DNA of 64,000 bases, taken from the NCBI RefSeq assembly GCF_039521325.1, contig NZ_BAAACD010000033.1; one strand, 5' to 3'. Numbering within the stretch: position 1 is the first letter of the stretch; every line of letters begins with the position of its first letter. The translations under genes were made by a program, and so were the position numbers. The notes beneath the pieces were generated by a model. It worked only from the letters and a program-made list of their open reading frames with translations. It was not told the DNA's origin and ran no database searches. This document shows positions 1 to 8,339 of the stretch, in pieces. The stretch is from Clostridium_X cadaveris (GTDB lineage Bacteria > Bacillota > Clostridia > Clostridiales > Clostridiaceae).

Positions 1-233
1 GTAAATCTATAATGGAAGCTGATAGAGGACATTTGCACCATAGATTATTAGATTTGGGACTCAGCCAAAGGCAGAGTGTTATAATAATGTATTTAATAAG
101 TGCTTGCCTTGGAGCAATTGCTATACTGGCTATGGAAATAAGTACGAAAAAAGCTTATTTCTTATTAGTTTCGGTTATAGTATTAATTGCTGGAGTAGCG
201 TGGAAAATGGGATTTTTTAAGAAAAGTATTTAG
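1..233 (+). CDS. TagO/WecA-type polyprenyl-phosphate sugar-phosphate transferase, C-terminal part
   Basis: This is the 3' end of a gene cut by the left window edge; the frame is open from base 3, so the ATG at base 12 is internal. The first residues read KSIMEADRGHLHHRLLDLG, the conserved histidine-rich cytoplasmic loop of the MraY/WecA/TagO family, followed by two hydrophobic segments and a short basic tail. The family transfers N-acetylhexosamine-1-phosphate from a UDP-sugar to undecaprenyl phosphate, starting teichoic acid or other wall glycopolymers. The downstream epimerase, 17 bp away and in the same direction, supplies UDP-ManNAc, which supports a TagO-like role and a shared operon. 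The exact polymer cannot be told from this fragment. Confidence 0.85.
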   Translation, partial: KSIMEADRGHLHHRLLDLGLSQRQSVIIMYLISACLGAIAILAMEISTKKAYFLLVSVIVLIAGVAWKMGFFKKSI

Positions 234-250
234 CGTTAGGAGAGAAAATA

Positions 251-1405
251 ATGGAAAAAATTAAGATTATGACTATATTTGGAACTAGACCAGAAGCTAT
301 CAAGATGGCTCCATTAGTTAAAGAATTAGAAAGCAGAGATGAAATAGAGTCGATAGTATGCGTGACAGCTCAGCATAGGCAGATGCTTGACCAAGTTTTA
401 GATCTTTTTGAGATAACACCTCAATATGATTTAAACATAATGCAGACAAAACAGACTTTAACAGGTATAACTAATAGGGTGCTAGATGGGCTAGAGAAAA
501 TATATGATGATGTTGAACCTGATATGATATTAGTTCATGGAGATACTACAACAACATTTGCGGGAGCTTTATCAGCATTTTATAAACAAATTAAGGTTGG
601 GCATGTGGAAGCCGGACTTAGAACATTTGATAAATATTTCCCATTTCCAGAAGAGATGAATAGAAAGCTTACTGGAGCTATAGCTGATTTACACTTTGCT
701 CCAACGCTAGGATCTAAAGCAAACCTTTTAAGAGAAGGTGTAAGTGAAGATCAAGTTATCATAACAGGAAACACAGTAATAGATGCTATGGAGTTTACAG
801 TAGAAGATAATTATAAATTTGATACAGAAGAGCTTAATAATATAGATTTTGAAAATAAAAAAGTAATAATGGTAACAGCCCATAGAAGAGAAAACTGGGG
901 AGAAGGCATAGAAAATATATGTAAGGCTCTAAAGAATATAGTTGAAACTAATGAAGATGTAGAGCTTGTTTATCTTGTCCACTTAAATCCAATAGTTAAA
1001 GATGTAGTTTGTAAATATTTAGATAATATGGAGAGAGTACATCTTTTATCCCCACTTGATACAAAAGAGACTCACAATCTTATGAATAAATGCTTTATGG
1101 TTATGACAGATTCAGGAGGATTACAAGAGGAAGCGCCTCATCTAGGAAAACCTGTTTTAGTTTTAAGAGATGTTACAGAAAGACCAGAAGCTGTAGAAGC
1201 AGGAACTGTAAAATTATTAGGTACGGATTTTGATAGAATATGTGAAGAAGCTAACAAGCTATTAATGGATACAGAGGCTTATAAGAATATGAGCAAGGCT
1301 ATAAACCCATATGGAGATGGTATGGCCTCAAAGAGAATTGTTGATTCAATACTAAAATACTATAAAATGACCGATAGAATTATTGAAGAGTTTAAAATAA
1401 AATAA
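251..1405 (+). CDS. wecB: UDP-N-acetylglucosamine 2-epimerase (non-hydrolysing)
   Basis: This enzyme interconverts UDP-GlcNAc and UDP-ManNAc in the cytoplasm for wall polymer linkage units or capsule. The 384-residue length is normal for the family. Visible family motifs are GTRPEAIKMAP near residue 11, HGDTTTTFAG and HVEAGLRT in the N-terminal half, VTAHRREN in the middle, and DSGGLQEEAP in the C-terminal nucleotide-binding half. A GGAGAG ribosome site precedes the ATG. It follows the TagO/WecA fragment by 17 bp, so the two probably form one operon. No clear terminator follows; the next gene has its own promoter. Bacillus workers would call this gene mnaA. Confidence 0.95.
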   Translation: MEKIKIMTIFGTRPEAIKMAPLVKELESRDEIESIVCVTAQHRQMLDQVLDLFEITPQYDLNIMQTKQTLTGITNRVLDGLEKIYDDVEPDMILVHGDTTTTFAGALSAFYKQIKVGHVEAGLRTFDKYFPFPEEMNRKLTGAIADLHFAPTLGSKANLLREGVSEDQVIITGNTVIDAMEFTVEDNYKFDTEELNNIDFENKKVIMVTAHRRENWGEGIENICKALKNIVETNEDVELVYLVHLNPIVKDVVCKYLDNMERVHLLSPLDTKETHNLMNKCFMVMTDSGGLQEEAPHLGKPVLVLRDVTERPEAVEAGTVKLLGTDFDRICEEANKLLMDTEAYKNMSKAINPYGDGMASKRIVDSILKYYKMTDRIIEEFKIK

Positions 1406-1440
1406 ATTAATTAAGTTTTTTGTAAATTTACATAATTCCC

Positions 1441-1469
1441 TTGAAGTATTTATAAAAAAAATATATAAT
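1441..1469 (+). promoter_or_regulatory. Sigma-A promoter of the thiolase gene
   Basis: TTGAAG (1441-1446) and TATAAT (1464-1469) are separated by exactly 17 bp, giving an expected start near 1476. The gene also has a very strong GGGGGG ribosome site 8 nt before its ATG, which fits the high thiolase expression usual in clostridia. Confidence 0.75.
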
Positions 1470-1524
1470 ACAAGTATGTTAATAATTTATCAATTACATA
1501 TATATAAATAGGGGGGTCCAAGTT

Positions 1525-2709
1525 ATGAAAGAAGTAGTTATAGCAAGTGCTGTAAGAACAGCGTTAGGAACATTTGGAGGAACGTTAAAATCAACTCCAG
1601 CAGTTGATTTAGGAGCTTTAGTAATAAAAGAAGCTTTAGCAAAAGCTGGTGTAAATGCAAGTGAAGTTGATGAAGTTGTAATGGGAAATGTTCTTCAAGC
1701 AGGATTAGGACAAAACACAGCTAGACAAGCAACTGTAAAAGCTGGTCTACCAGAAGAAGTTCCAGCAATGACAATAAATAAAGTTTGTGGATCAGGATTA
1801 AGAGCAGTAAGCCTTGCTTGCCAAATGATATTAGCAGGAGATGCTGATGTTATAGTTGCAGGTGGAATGGAAAATATGTCAAGAGCTCCATACGTTTTAG
1901 ATAACGCAAGATGGGGACAAAGAATGAATGATGGAAAAATGGTTGATGAAATGGTAAAAGATGGTCTATGGGAAGCATTCAATGACTATCACATGGGAAT
2001 AACTGCTGAAAATATAGCTGACCAATGGAATATAACTAGAGAAGAACAAGATGCATTTGCTGCAAAATCTCAACAAAAAGCTGAAGCAGCAATAAAATCA
2101 GGAAGATTTAAGGATGAAATAGTTCCAGTTGTTATACCTCAAAGAAAAGGAGATCCAATAGTATTTGATACTGATGAGCATCCTAAATTTGGAACAACAA
2201 CTGAAAAATTAGCTAAGCTTAGACCAGCATTCAAAAAAGATGGTACAGTTACAGCTGGTAACGCTTCAGGATTAAATGACGGAGCTGCTGCATTAGTTGT
2301 AATGTCTGCTGAAAAGGCTAAAGAATTAGGCGTTAAGCCATTAGTTAAAATAGTATCTTATGGATCAAAAGGATTAGATCCAAAGATAATGGGATATGGA
2401 CCATTCCATGCTACAAAGAAAGCTTTAGAAAAAGCTAACCTAAATGTAGAAGATTTAGATTTAGTAGAAGCAAATGAAGCTTTTGCATCTCAAAGCATAG
2501 CTGTATCAAGAGATTTACATTTTGATCTAGAAAAAGTTAATGTTAACGGAGGTGCTATAGCATTAGGACACCCAATTGGAGCTTCAGGAGCTAGAATATT
2601 AGTTTCTTTAATCCATGAAATGTTAAAGAGAGAAGATGCTAAAAAAGGTTTAGCAACTCTTTGCATAGGTGGAGGAATGGGAACTGCTGTAATAGTAGAA
2701 AAGTGCTAA
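1525..2709 (+). CDS. thlA: Acetyl-CoA C-acetyltransferase (thiolase)
   Basis: Condenses two acetyl-CoA into acetoacetyl-CoA, the entry step of the clostridial butyrate/butanol pathway; the reverse reaction serves degradation. The 394-residue protein has the complete biosynthetic thiolase set: nucleophilic Cys88 in NKVCGSGLRA, His349 in GHPIGASGA, and Cys380 in CIGGGMG. In C. acetobutylicum ThlA the equivalent of Cys88 and the C-terminal cysteine can form a redox-controlled disulfide; both cysteines are present here, but whether the switch operates cannot be seen. It has its own promoter and terminator, so it is monocistronic. No other butyrate pathway gene lies in this window. Confidence 0.96.
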   Translation: MKEVVIASAVRTALGTFGGTLKSTPAVDLGALVIKEALAKAGVNASEVDEVVMGNVLQAGLGQNTARQATVKAGLPEEVPAMTINKVCGSGLRAVSLACQMILAGDADVIVAGGMENMSRAPYVLDNARWGQRMNDGKMVDEMVKDGLWEAFNDYHMGITAENIADQWNITREEQDAFAAKSQQKAEAAIKSGRFKDEIVPVVIPQRKGDPIVFDTDEHPKFGTTTEKLAKLRPAFKKDGTVTAGNASGLNDGAAALVVMSAEKAKELGVKPLVKIVSYGSKGLDPKIMGYGPFHATKKALEKANLNVEDLDLVEANEAFASQSIAVSRDLHFDLEKVNVNGGAIALGHPIGASGARILVSLIHEMLKREDAKKGLATLCIGGGMGTAVIVEKC

Positions 2710-2741
2710 TATATAGATAAAATTTTATAAGTCTTATATAA

Positions 2742-2776
2742 AAATAAGTGAGAGTACTACTCTCGCTTATTTTTAT
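2742..2776 (+). terminator. Terminator of the thiolase gene
   Basis: AAATAAGTGAGAG and CTCTCGCTTATTT pair around a short loop (one G-U pair) and run into a T-rich tail. Confidence 0.8.
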
Positions 2777-3415
2777 TGTAATGAATATTATTGCTCTAGG
2801 ATTAAGAAAGAGAGTATATTAGAATATAAAAATCTTTGTACAAAATAAAGAGTGAAAAAATAAAATTTTAAATCTTTTGATTTTTATCGGGAGATTTAAA
2901 ATTTTGGGTTTATAAAATTTTAAAATGCATAAAATAAGTTGAAGACAATATTGTAGTCATGTAAAAAAGATGGAAAAAATATATAATCTTTCAAGTGATA
3001 ATGAAATGGACAGTAACTTATAAAAAAGTAATTATAACTGTATAGCTTGAGATATAACGTATACAGATAGAAGAATAAGAAAAAAATAAAAATAAAAATA
3101 AATTTTTTATGAATAATTTACAGTTAAAACCTTCATTTTTCAGATATATAGAAAATATAAAAAATTAATTTGATAAAAATAGCAGTGATATTTATTGAAA
3201 GTATTATAAAAAGACTTCGTGAAAACATTTTCTGGTAATCAGTTTCGTAAATGAATAAATTGATACATTTCAGACAAATGCATTAATAAGACTCATAGTA
3301 TTTAATATGATAGAAAAATGGAAGAAAATAAAGCTAGAAAGATTATTGACTATTAAATATTGGGAAATCCTATGTAAATTGATATATATAGCTGAATTTA
3401 AAAAAATATAAGATT
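2777..3415. other. Gene-free AT-rich region between thlA and the atp operon
   Basis: About 640 bp with no reading frame that has a plausible ribosome binding site and coding pattern. It is strongly AT-rich, with many stops in all frames. The only ordered element I see is the perfect inverted repeat at 2862-2905. It may be decayed coding sequence, an unrecognised RNA gene, or a long regulatory spacer. Confidence 0.5.
2862..2905. repeat. Perfect 14-bp inverted repeat
   Basis: AAAATTTTAAATCT (2862-2875) and its exact reverse complement (2892-2905) are separated by 16 nt. The 3' arm is followed by GGG rather than a T tract, so it is not a standard rightward terminator. Chance is less surprising in AT-rich DNA, but a perfect 14-bp match is long. 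Confidence 0.6.
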
Positions 3416-3443
3416 TTGTTAAAAAAAAATACAGCTATATAAT
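3416..3443 (+). promoter_or_regulatory. Probable promoter of the atp operon
   Basis: TTGTTA (3416-3421), 16 bp spacer, TATAAT (3438-3443). The start would fall near 3450, about 25 nt before the first atp gene. The -10 is perfect and the -35 moderate. Confidence 0.5.
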
Positions 3444-3474
3444 GAATCAGTAGTCAAGTGGAAGGAGAATTTCC

Positions 3475-3843
3475 ATGGATAAAGTAATTGCCAAAATGAT
3501 AAATTCAATATTGAAATATAATTTGTACCTAGGTGCCATTTTAGGAATTTATATCTTTATTAACCCGAAACAGGCAGTTTTATTGATTCTTGGACTATTT
3601 GTTGGTACTGGGAACTTTATCTTGAGTACCATTGTTAACAGCTATTTTATGAAACCAGAAGGAGCTTTGGGAGCAATAAGATTTATAACTTTTGCAAGAA
3701 TACTAGTGGTTGTTGCTATAGGAGCTATTATATTTGTATATAATAAGTTAAATGTTCTCTTATATGCTATCGGGTTTACACTTCATTTCATAGGAATAGT
3801 TATGTATGGAATTAGAGATTCTCATAAGGAAGGAAGTGAATAA
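3475..3843 (+). CDS. atpI: ATP synthase subunit I
   Basis: A 122-residue membrane protein with four predicted hydrophobic segments and a short charged C-terminus. It lies first in an otherwise complete ATP synthase operon, the position of AtpI, a poorly conserved protein linked to c-ring assembly in other bacteria. A GGAGAA ribosome site precedes the ATG. Sequence alone is weakly diagnostic; the call rests on length, hydrophobic layout and position. Its 3' end abuts atpB, whose ribosome site lies inside the last codons of this gene, suggesting translational coupling. Confidence 0.85.
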   Translation: MDKVIAKMINSILKYNLYLGAILGIYIFINPKQAVLLILGLFVGTGNFILSTIVNSYFMKPEGALGAIRFITFARILVVVAIGAIIFVYNKLNVLLYAIGFTLHFIGIVMYGIRDSHKEGSE

Positions 3844-3847
3844 GGGG

Positions 3848-4528
3848 ATGGAGTCAGCAGAGCCTATATTTACTTTTACAGTAGGAAGTATTCCTATTGA
3901 TATAACCATAAATCTTGTAATTCAATGGATTATAATGATTTTACTAATTGGGGCGGCTTTGTTTTTTTCTAAAAATTTAAAAGAAGTCCCAGATAAAAAA
4001 CAAACTATTATAGAGAGTTTTGTAGGGTTCATTAGAGGACTGGTAGATGAGAATATGGGAGATGGATATAAAACATTTGTCCCATTTGTTGGAACCATAT
4101 CAGTTTATCTTCTAGCTATGAATTTTACAGGTCTTATTGGACTAAAACCTCCCACTCAAAGTTACGGTGTAGCATTGAGTATGGGAATTATAACATTCCT
4201 TGTAATTCAAGGATATACTATCAAAAAACTTGGACTTTTGCATTATTTTGCAGGATATGGGAAACCTTTTGCAGTAATGCTTCCCTTGAATCTTTTAGAG
4301 AGGGTAATGCTTCCTGTATCGCTTAGTTTAAGACTTTTTGGAAACATGTTTGCAGCCACCTATATAATGTCTATGGCCTACAGCAGCTTAGATAAAATAG
4401 GATGGATTGCACAAATCGGGCTTCCTATCCCGCTTCACTTATATTTTGATGTGTTTGATGGGACGATCCAAATGATAATATTCTTAATGATATCAATGAT
4501 TAATATAAAAGTAATAGCTGAACATTAG
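3848..4528 (+). CDS. atpB: ATP synthase Fo subunit a
   Basis: Subunit a forms the ion half-channels next to the c-ring. The protein is strongly hydrophobic with about five or six membrane spans, and carries the essential arginine (about residue 162) in SLSLRLFGNMFAA. The ATG at 3848 gives an N-terminus matching the family (MESAEPIFTF). Translation could instead begin at an in-frame GTG at 3836; the AAGGAAGG at 3826 lies 14 nt before the ATG and 2 nt before the GTG, so spacing is unhelpful. An in-frame ATG at 3806 would overlap atpI more and looks less likely. Confidence 0.95.
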   Translation: MESAEPIFTFTVGSIPIDITINLVIQWIIMILLIGAALFFSKNLKEVPDKKQTIIESFVGFIRGLVDENMGDGYKTFVPFVGTISVYLLAMNFTGLIGLKPPTQSYGVALSMGIITFLVIQGYTIKKLGLLHYFAGYGKPFAVMLPLNLLERVMLPVSLSLRLFGNMFAATYIMSMAYSSLDKIGWIAQIGLPIPLHLYFDVFDGTIQMIIFLMISMINIKVIAEH

Positions 4529-4547
4529 TTTTAAGGAGGAATTTTAA

Positions 4548-4784
4548 ATGAGTGCTGAAGGATTATTAGCAGTAAAAGCTATCGCGGCAGCAATAGCAGT
4601 ATTAGTAGGAATAGGAGCAGGTATATCTACAGGGTTATCTACAGGTAAAGCTGTTGAAGCTATCTCAAGACAACCAGAGGCAAGTGGAAAAATAATTAGT
4701 GCTCTTTCAATTGGTAATGGATTTGCAGAAGCAACAGCAATTTATGGATTCTTAATTTCTATATTATTACTAGTACTAAAGTAA
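4548..4784 (+). CDS. atpE: ATP synthase Fo subunit c
   Basis: A 78-residue two-helix hairpin with the polar loop RQPE (residues 41-44) that contacts F1. The ion-binding carboxylate is Glu61 in helix 2. Compared with the sodium-binding c subunit of Ilyobacter, the Gln32 equivalent is Thr28 and the Ser66 equivalent is Ala62, while the Thr and Tyr positions are kept (Thr63, Tyr66). By the known motif this points to proton rather than sodium coupling. AAGGAGG precedes the start at good spacing, fitting the need for many c copies. A strong hairpin follows the gene. Confidence 0.96.
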   Translation: MSAEGLLAVKAIAAAIAVLVGIGAGISTGLSTGKAVEAISRQPEASGKIISALSIGNGFAEATAIYGFLISILLLVLK

Positions 4785-4797
4785 ACACAAAATTTTC

Positions 4798-4825
4798 TTG
4801 AGTAGGACATTAAAGTCCTACTCAA
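4798..4825 (+). promoter_or_regulatory. Intercistronic hairpin between atpE and atpF
   Basis: A perfect 11-bp stem, TTGAGTAGGAC with GTCCTACTCAA, around a 6-nt loop. It is not followed by a T tract, so it is more likely an mRNA stabiliser, processing site or weak attenuator than a full terminator. It sits where transcript abundance of subunit c would be separated from that of the downstream subunits. Confidence 0.7.
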
Positions 4826-4885
4826 AATTAAAATTACTATAATAATATAAAAAATTAGGCCTGGAAGGGAGGCTTTAATTAAGAT

Positions 4886-5365
4886 ATGGGAATAAACTGG
4901 TCGGAGTTTACTGGATCATTAGTAAACTTTTTAATCATATATATAATATTGAAAAAGGTGCTTTTTGATAAAGTCAACAAGATTTTAGATGAAAGGCAGA
5001 AAAAGACGGAAGAAAGTATAGAAAAAACAAAAGATAGATTAAAAGAAGCAGAGGAAATAAAGTTAAAAAATCAAGAAGAATTAAAGAATATAAAGAGTGA
5101 AGGTAAAAAGATAGTTGAAGCTAACAAGAAAAAGGCTAATGACTTATATGATGAAATAATAAATGAAGCTCATAAAGAAGCTAGTCTTATAATGGAAAGA
5201 GCTAATACCGAAATTGCAAGAGACAAGAAGAAGGCAGAAGATGAAGTAAAGACTAAAGCTATAGATATAGCTGTTATGCTTTCGGAAAAAGCTATGCAAG
5301 AAACCATAGATGAAAAGAAGCATAGAGAAATCATTGATGACTTTATATCTAAGGTAGGTATTTAA
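4886..5365 (+). CDS. atpF: ATP synthase Fo subunit b
   Basis: The peripheral stalk subunit: one N-terminal membrane helix (about residues 10-28) followed by a long, highly charged Lys/Glu-rich coiled coil to the end. The 159-residue length is normal. A GGGAGG ribosome site lies 12 nt upstream of the ATG, slightly long. The gene ends one base before atpH starts, so the two are probably translationally coupled. Confidence 0.95.
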   Translation: MGINWSEFTGSLVNFLIIYIILKKVLFDKVNKILDERQKKTEESIEKTKDRLKEAEEIKLKNQEELKNIKSEGKKIVEANKKKANDLYDEIINEAHKEASLIMERANTEIARDKKKAEDEVKTKAIDIAVMLSEKAMQETIDEKKHREIIDDFISKVGI

Positions 5366-5366
5366 T

Positions 5367-5906
5367 ATGTATGAGTATCTAGATAGGAGATATGCATTAG
5401 CTCTTTATAATGTAGCAGAAGAAAAAGGAAAAGTAGAAGAATATCTTAGCAATCTTAGAGAAATAGTTGAACTTATAGATAACAATGAGGAATTTCAACA
5501 GATAATAAAACATCCTCAGATAAGTACTTCAAAAAAGAAAAAGACATTCATAAAGATTTTTAAAGGTCATATAGATGAGGATCTTTTATCCTTCCTTTTA
5601 ATTCTTATTGAAAAAGATAGAATTCTTTATTTAAAAGAAAAACTTAACGAAATGGAAAAAATTCATCTAGAAAAGATGAATACAATGATAGCAGAAATTA
5701 AAACTGTGATTCCTTTAAATGAAGAAGAAAAAGAAAATTTAATACTAAAATTATCTGAAAAATATAAGAAAAATATAGTATTAAAAGAAGAGATAGATGA
5801 ATCAATAATTGGCGGTGTCTTTGTAAAAGTAGGCAACGATGTAATAGATGGAACTATAAAATCAAGATTAAAAGATATGAAAAAACTAGTTCAGAGTAGG
5901 GATTAG
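5367..5906 (+). CDS. atpH: ATP synthase F1 subunit delta
   Basis: The delta subunit (OSCP homologue) joins the b-subunit stalk to the top of the alpha/beta hexamer. The 179-residue soluble protein has a helical N-terminal domain (RRYALALYNVAEEKG) and the family C-terminal signature with GGVFVKVGNDVIDGTIKSRL. It directly follows atpF and precedes atpA by 10 bp. Confidence 0.95.
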   Translation: MYEYLDRRYALALYNVAEEKGKVEEYLSNLREIVELIDNNEEFQQIIKHPQISTSKKKKTFIKIFKGHIDEDLLSFLLILIEKDRILYLKEKLNEMEKIHLEKMNTMIAEIKTVIPLNEEEKENLILKLSEKYKKNIVLKEEIDESIIGGVFVKVGNDVIDGTIKSRLKDMKKLVQSRD

Positions 5907-5916
5907 AGGTGAAAGC

Positions 5917-7425
5917 ATGAATATCAAACCAGAAGAAATTACTTCTATAATTAAAGGTGAAATAGAGAGATATGAAAAGAAAATACAGACAATTGACTCA
6001 GGAACTATCATACAAATTGGAGATGGTATAGCTAGAGTATATGGTTTAGATGAATGCATGGAAGGAGAACTTTTAGAGTTTCCTAGAGGAGTCTATGGAA
6101 TGGCTTTAAACTTAGAGCAAGATAATGTTGGATGCGTTCTTCTTGGATCTGAGGAAGGCATAAAAGAAGGAGATATAGTAAAGAGAACTGGAAAGATAGT
6201 TGATGTTCCAGTTGGTGATGAGCTTATCGGAAGAGTAGTAGATTCATTAGGAGAACCTTTAGATGGGAAAGGACCTATAAAGGCTGATGAAATGAGACCT
6301 ATAGAAGTTCAAGCACCAGGTGTAATTGATAGACAGTCAGTAAGAGAACCTCTTCAAACAGGTATAAAAGCAATAGACTCTATGGTTCCTATTGGAAAAG
6401 GACAGAGAGAACTTATAATAGGGGACAGACAGACTGGAAAAACAGCTATAGCTTTAGATGCAATAATAAATCAAAAAGGAAAAGATGTTATATGTATTTA
6501 TGTAGCTATAGGACAAAAGCAATCTACAGTAGCTCATATAGTAAATACTCTAAAAGAGATGGGGTCTATGGATTATACTATAGTGGTATCTTCAACAGCA
6601 TCAGATACAGCACCTCTTCAATTCATCGCTCCTTATGCTGGATGTAGCATGGGAGAATATTTCATGAACAAAGGAAAAGATGTATTGATAGTTTATGATG
6701 ATTTATCTAAACATGCTGTAGCGTACAGAGCAATGTCATTACTTTTAAGAAGATCTCCAGGTAGAGAAGCTTATCCAGGAGATGTATTCTATATTCATTC
6801 AAGACTTTTAGAAAGAGCAGCTAAGCTTTCAGATGAATTAGGTGGTGGATCATTAACTGCACTACCAATAATAGAAACTTTAGCAGGAGATATAACGGCG
6901 TACATTCCTACAAATGTTATTTCTATTACTGATGGACAGATTTTCTTAGAGTCAGAATTGTTCTATGCAGGTCAAAGACCAGCTATAAATGCAGGTATAT
7001 CTGTATCAAGAGTTGGTGGAAATGCTCAAATAAAAGCTATGAAACAAGTATCAGGGACTCTTAGATTAGAACTTGCTCAATATAGAGAACTTGCAGCATT
7101 TGCTCAATTTGGATCTGATTTAGATAAAGAATCAAAGAACAGACTTGAAAAAGGTAAGAGACTTACTGCAATATTAAATCAAGGTCAGTATAACCCTATG
7201 TCTGTTGAAAATCAAATAATGATTCTTTATGCAGGAGTAAACAATCATCTTATGGATATACCAGTATTGAAGATGAGTGAGTTTGAAAAAGAATTTTTAG
7301 AATTTATGAATACTCATCATAGAGATATTGGAAAAGGTATTTTAGAAAAGAAGAAGTTAGATGATGAACTAAAAGAAAAATTAAACTCAGCTATTGATGA
7401 ATTCAAAAAAATATTTTTAGCTTAG
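5917..7425 (+). CDS. atpA: ATP synthase F1 subunit alpha
   Basis: Non-catalytic nucleotide-binding subunit of the F1 hexamer, 502 residues as expected. The Walker A motif GDRQTGKT lies at about residues 169-176, with the Walker B region LIVYDDLSKHA and the signature PAINAGISVSRVGG that contains the arginine finger. AGAGGTG lies just upstream of the start. It sits in normal order between atpH and atpG. Confidence 0.98.
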   Translation: MNIKPEEITSIIKGEIERYEKKIQTIDSGTIIQIGDGIARVYGLDECMEGELLEFPRGVYGMALNLEQDNVGCVLLGSEEGIKEGDIVKRTGKIVDVPVGDELIGRVVDSLGEPLDGKGPIKADEMRPIEVQAPGVIDRQSVREPLQTGIKAIDSMVPIGKGQRELIIGDRQTGKTAIALDAIINQKGKDVICIYVAIGQKQSTVAHIVNTLKEMGSMDYTIVVSSTASDTAPLQFIAPYAGCSMGEYFMNKGKDVLIVYDDLSKHAVAYRAMSLLLRRSPGREAYPGDVFYIHSRLLERAAKLSDELGGGSLTALPIIETLAGDITAYIPTNVISITDGQIFLESELFYAGQRPAINAGISVSRVGGNAQIKAMKQVSGTLRLELAQYRELAAFAQFGSDLDKESKNRLEKGKRLTAILNQGQYNPMSVENQIMILYAGVNNHLMDIPVLKMSEFEKEFLEFMNTHHRDIGKGILEKKKLDDELKEKLNSAIDEFKKIFLA

Positions 7426-7472
7426 TAAAGCCCATAAGAATATGCGAAATATGAGTTTAAGGAGGTGGGCGT

Positions 7473-8327
7473 ATGGCAGGAGCAGGACTCATAGCCATAA
7501 AGAGAAGAATTAAGTCTGTAACCAACACAAAGAAAATAACTAAGGCCATGGGACTTATAGCCACTTCTAAGTTAAGAAAAGTCAAGGTCATCATGGAATT
7601 TAATGATAGATATAACACTCAATTAGAGGATATAGAAAAAGATATACTTTCTTTAGTTGATGGACATTCATGTAAATTTATAACAGCAAATTCATCTAAT
7701 AAGAAATTATATCTGGTATTTACATCTGATTCTGGATTTTGCGGAGGATACAATGGAAATATTGTAAATACTGCACTAGAAACTATAAAAAAAGATAGAG
7801 AAAATAATCTTATCATGATATTGGGACAAAAAGGAAGAGAGTATTTAAGACGTTTTAAGTACGAAACTACAGCTGAATATGTGGAACTTTCAGATGTACC
7901 TAATATGAAAGAAGCAAGAGTGATAGCAGATGATGTAATAAGGCTTTTTGAAAATGAAGAAGTTGGTGAAGTTTATCTTGTATATACAAAATTTATGTCC
8001 TCTGTAAAACAGAATCCTGTGGTAGAAAAACTTCTACCTCTAGAAAAGCCTGAAATTAAAGGTGCAGAAGACAGATTCATATATGAGCCACAACCAAGAA
8101 ATATGGTAGAAGATGTGGTTAATATGTATATAAGAAGCAAAATATTAAACAGTCTTATGACGGCAAAGCTTAGCGAACACAGTTCTAGAATGACTGCAAT
8201 GGATGGCGCTAGCAAAAATGCTGATGATATATTAGAAAAATTAAACTTAAAATATAATAGGATTAGGCAGACCTTCATAACTCAAGAAATTACTGAAATA
8301 GTGGGAGGAACAGAAGCCCAAAAATAG
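7473..8327 (+). CDS. atpG: ATP synthase F1 subunit gamma
   Basis: Central rotor shaft of F1, 284 residues. Both conserved ends are present: the N-terminal helix with IKRRIKSVTNTKKITKAM, and the C-terminal helix with SRMTAMDGASKNADDILEKL and RQTFITQEITEIVGG. A strong AAGGAGGTG ribosome site precedes the ATG. It is spaced 47 bp from atpA and 12 bp from atpD. Confidence 0.97.
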   Translation: MAGAGLIAIKRRIKSVTNTKKITKAMGLIATSKLRKVKVIMEFNDRYNTQLEDIEKDILSLVDGHSCKFITANSSNKKLYLVFTSDSGFCGGYNGNIVNTALETIKKDRENNLIMILGQKGREYLRRFKYETTAEYVELSDVPNMKEARVIADDVIRLFENEEVGEVYLVYTKFMSSVKQNPVVEKLLPLEKPEIKGAEDRFIYEPQPRNMVEDVVNMYIRSKILNSLMTAKLSEHSSRMTAMDGASKNADDILEKLNLKYNRIRQTFITQEITEIVGGTEAQK

Positions 8328-8339
8328 GAGGGGAAAATA

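Noticed and set aside
2970..3023. 17-codon open frame in the thlA-atpI gap
   Set aside because: No ribosome site and length typical of chance in AT-rich DNA.
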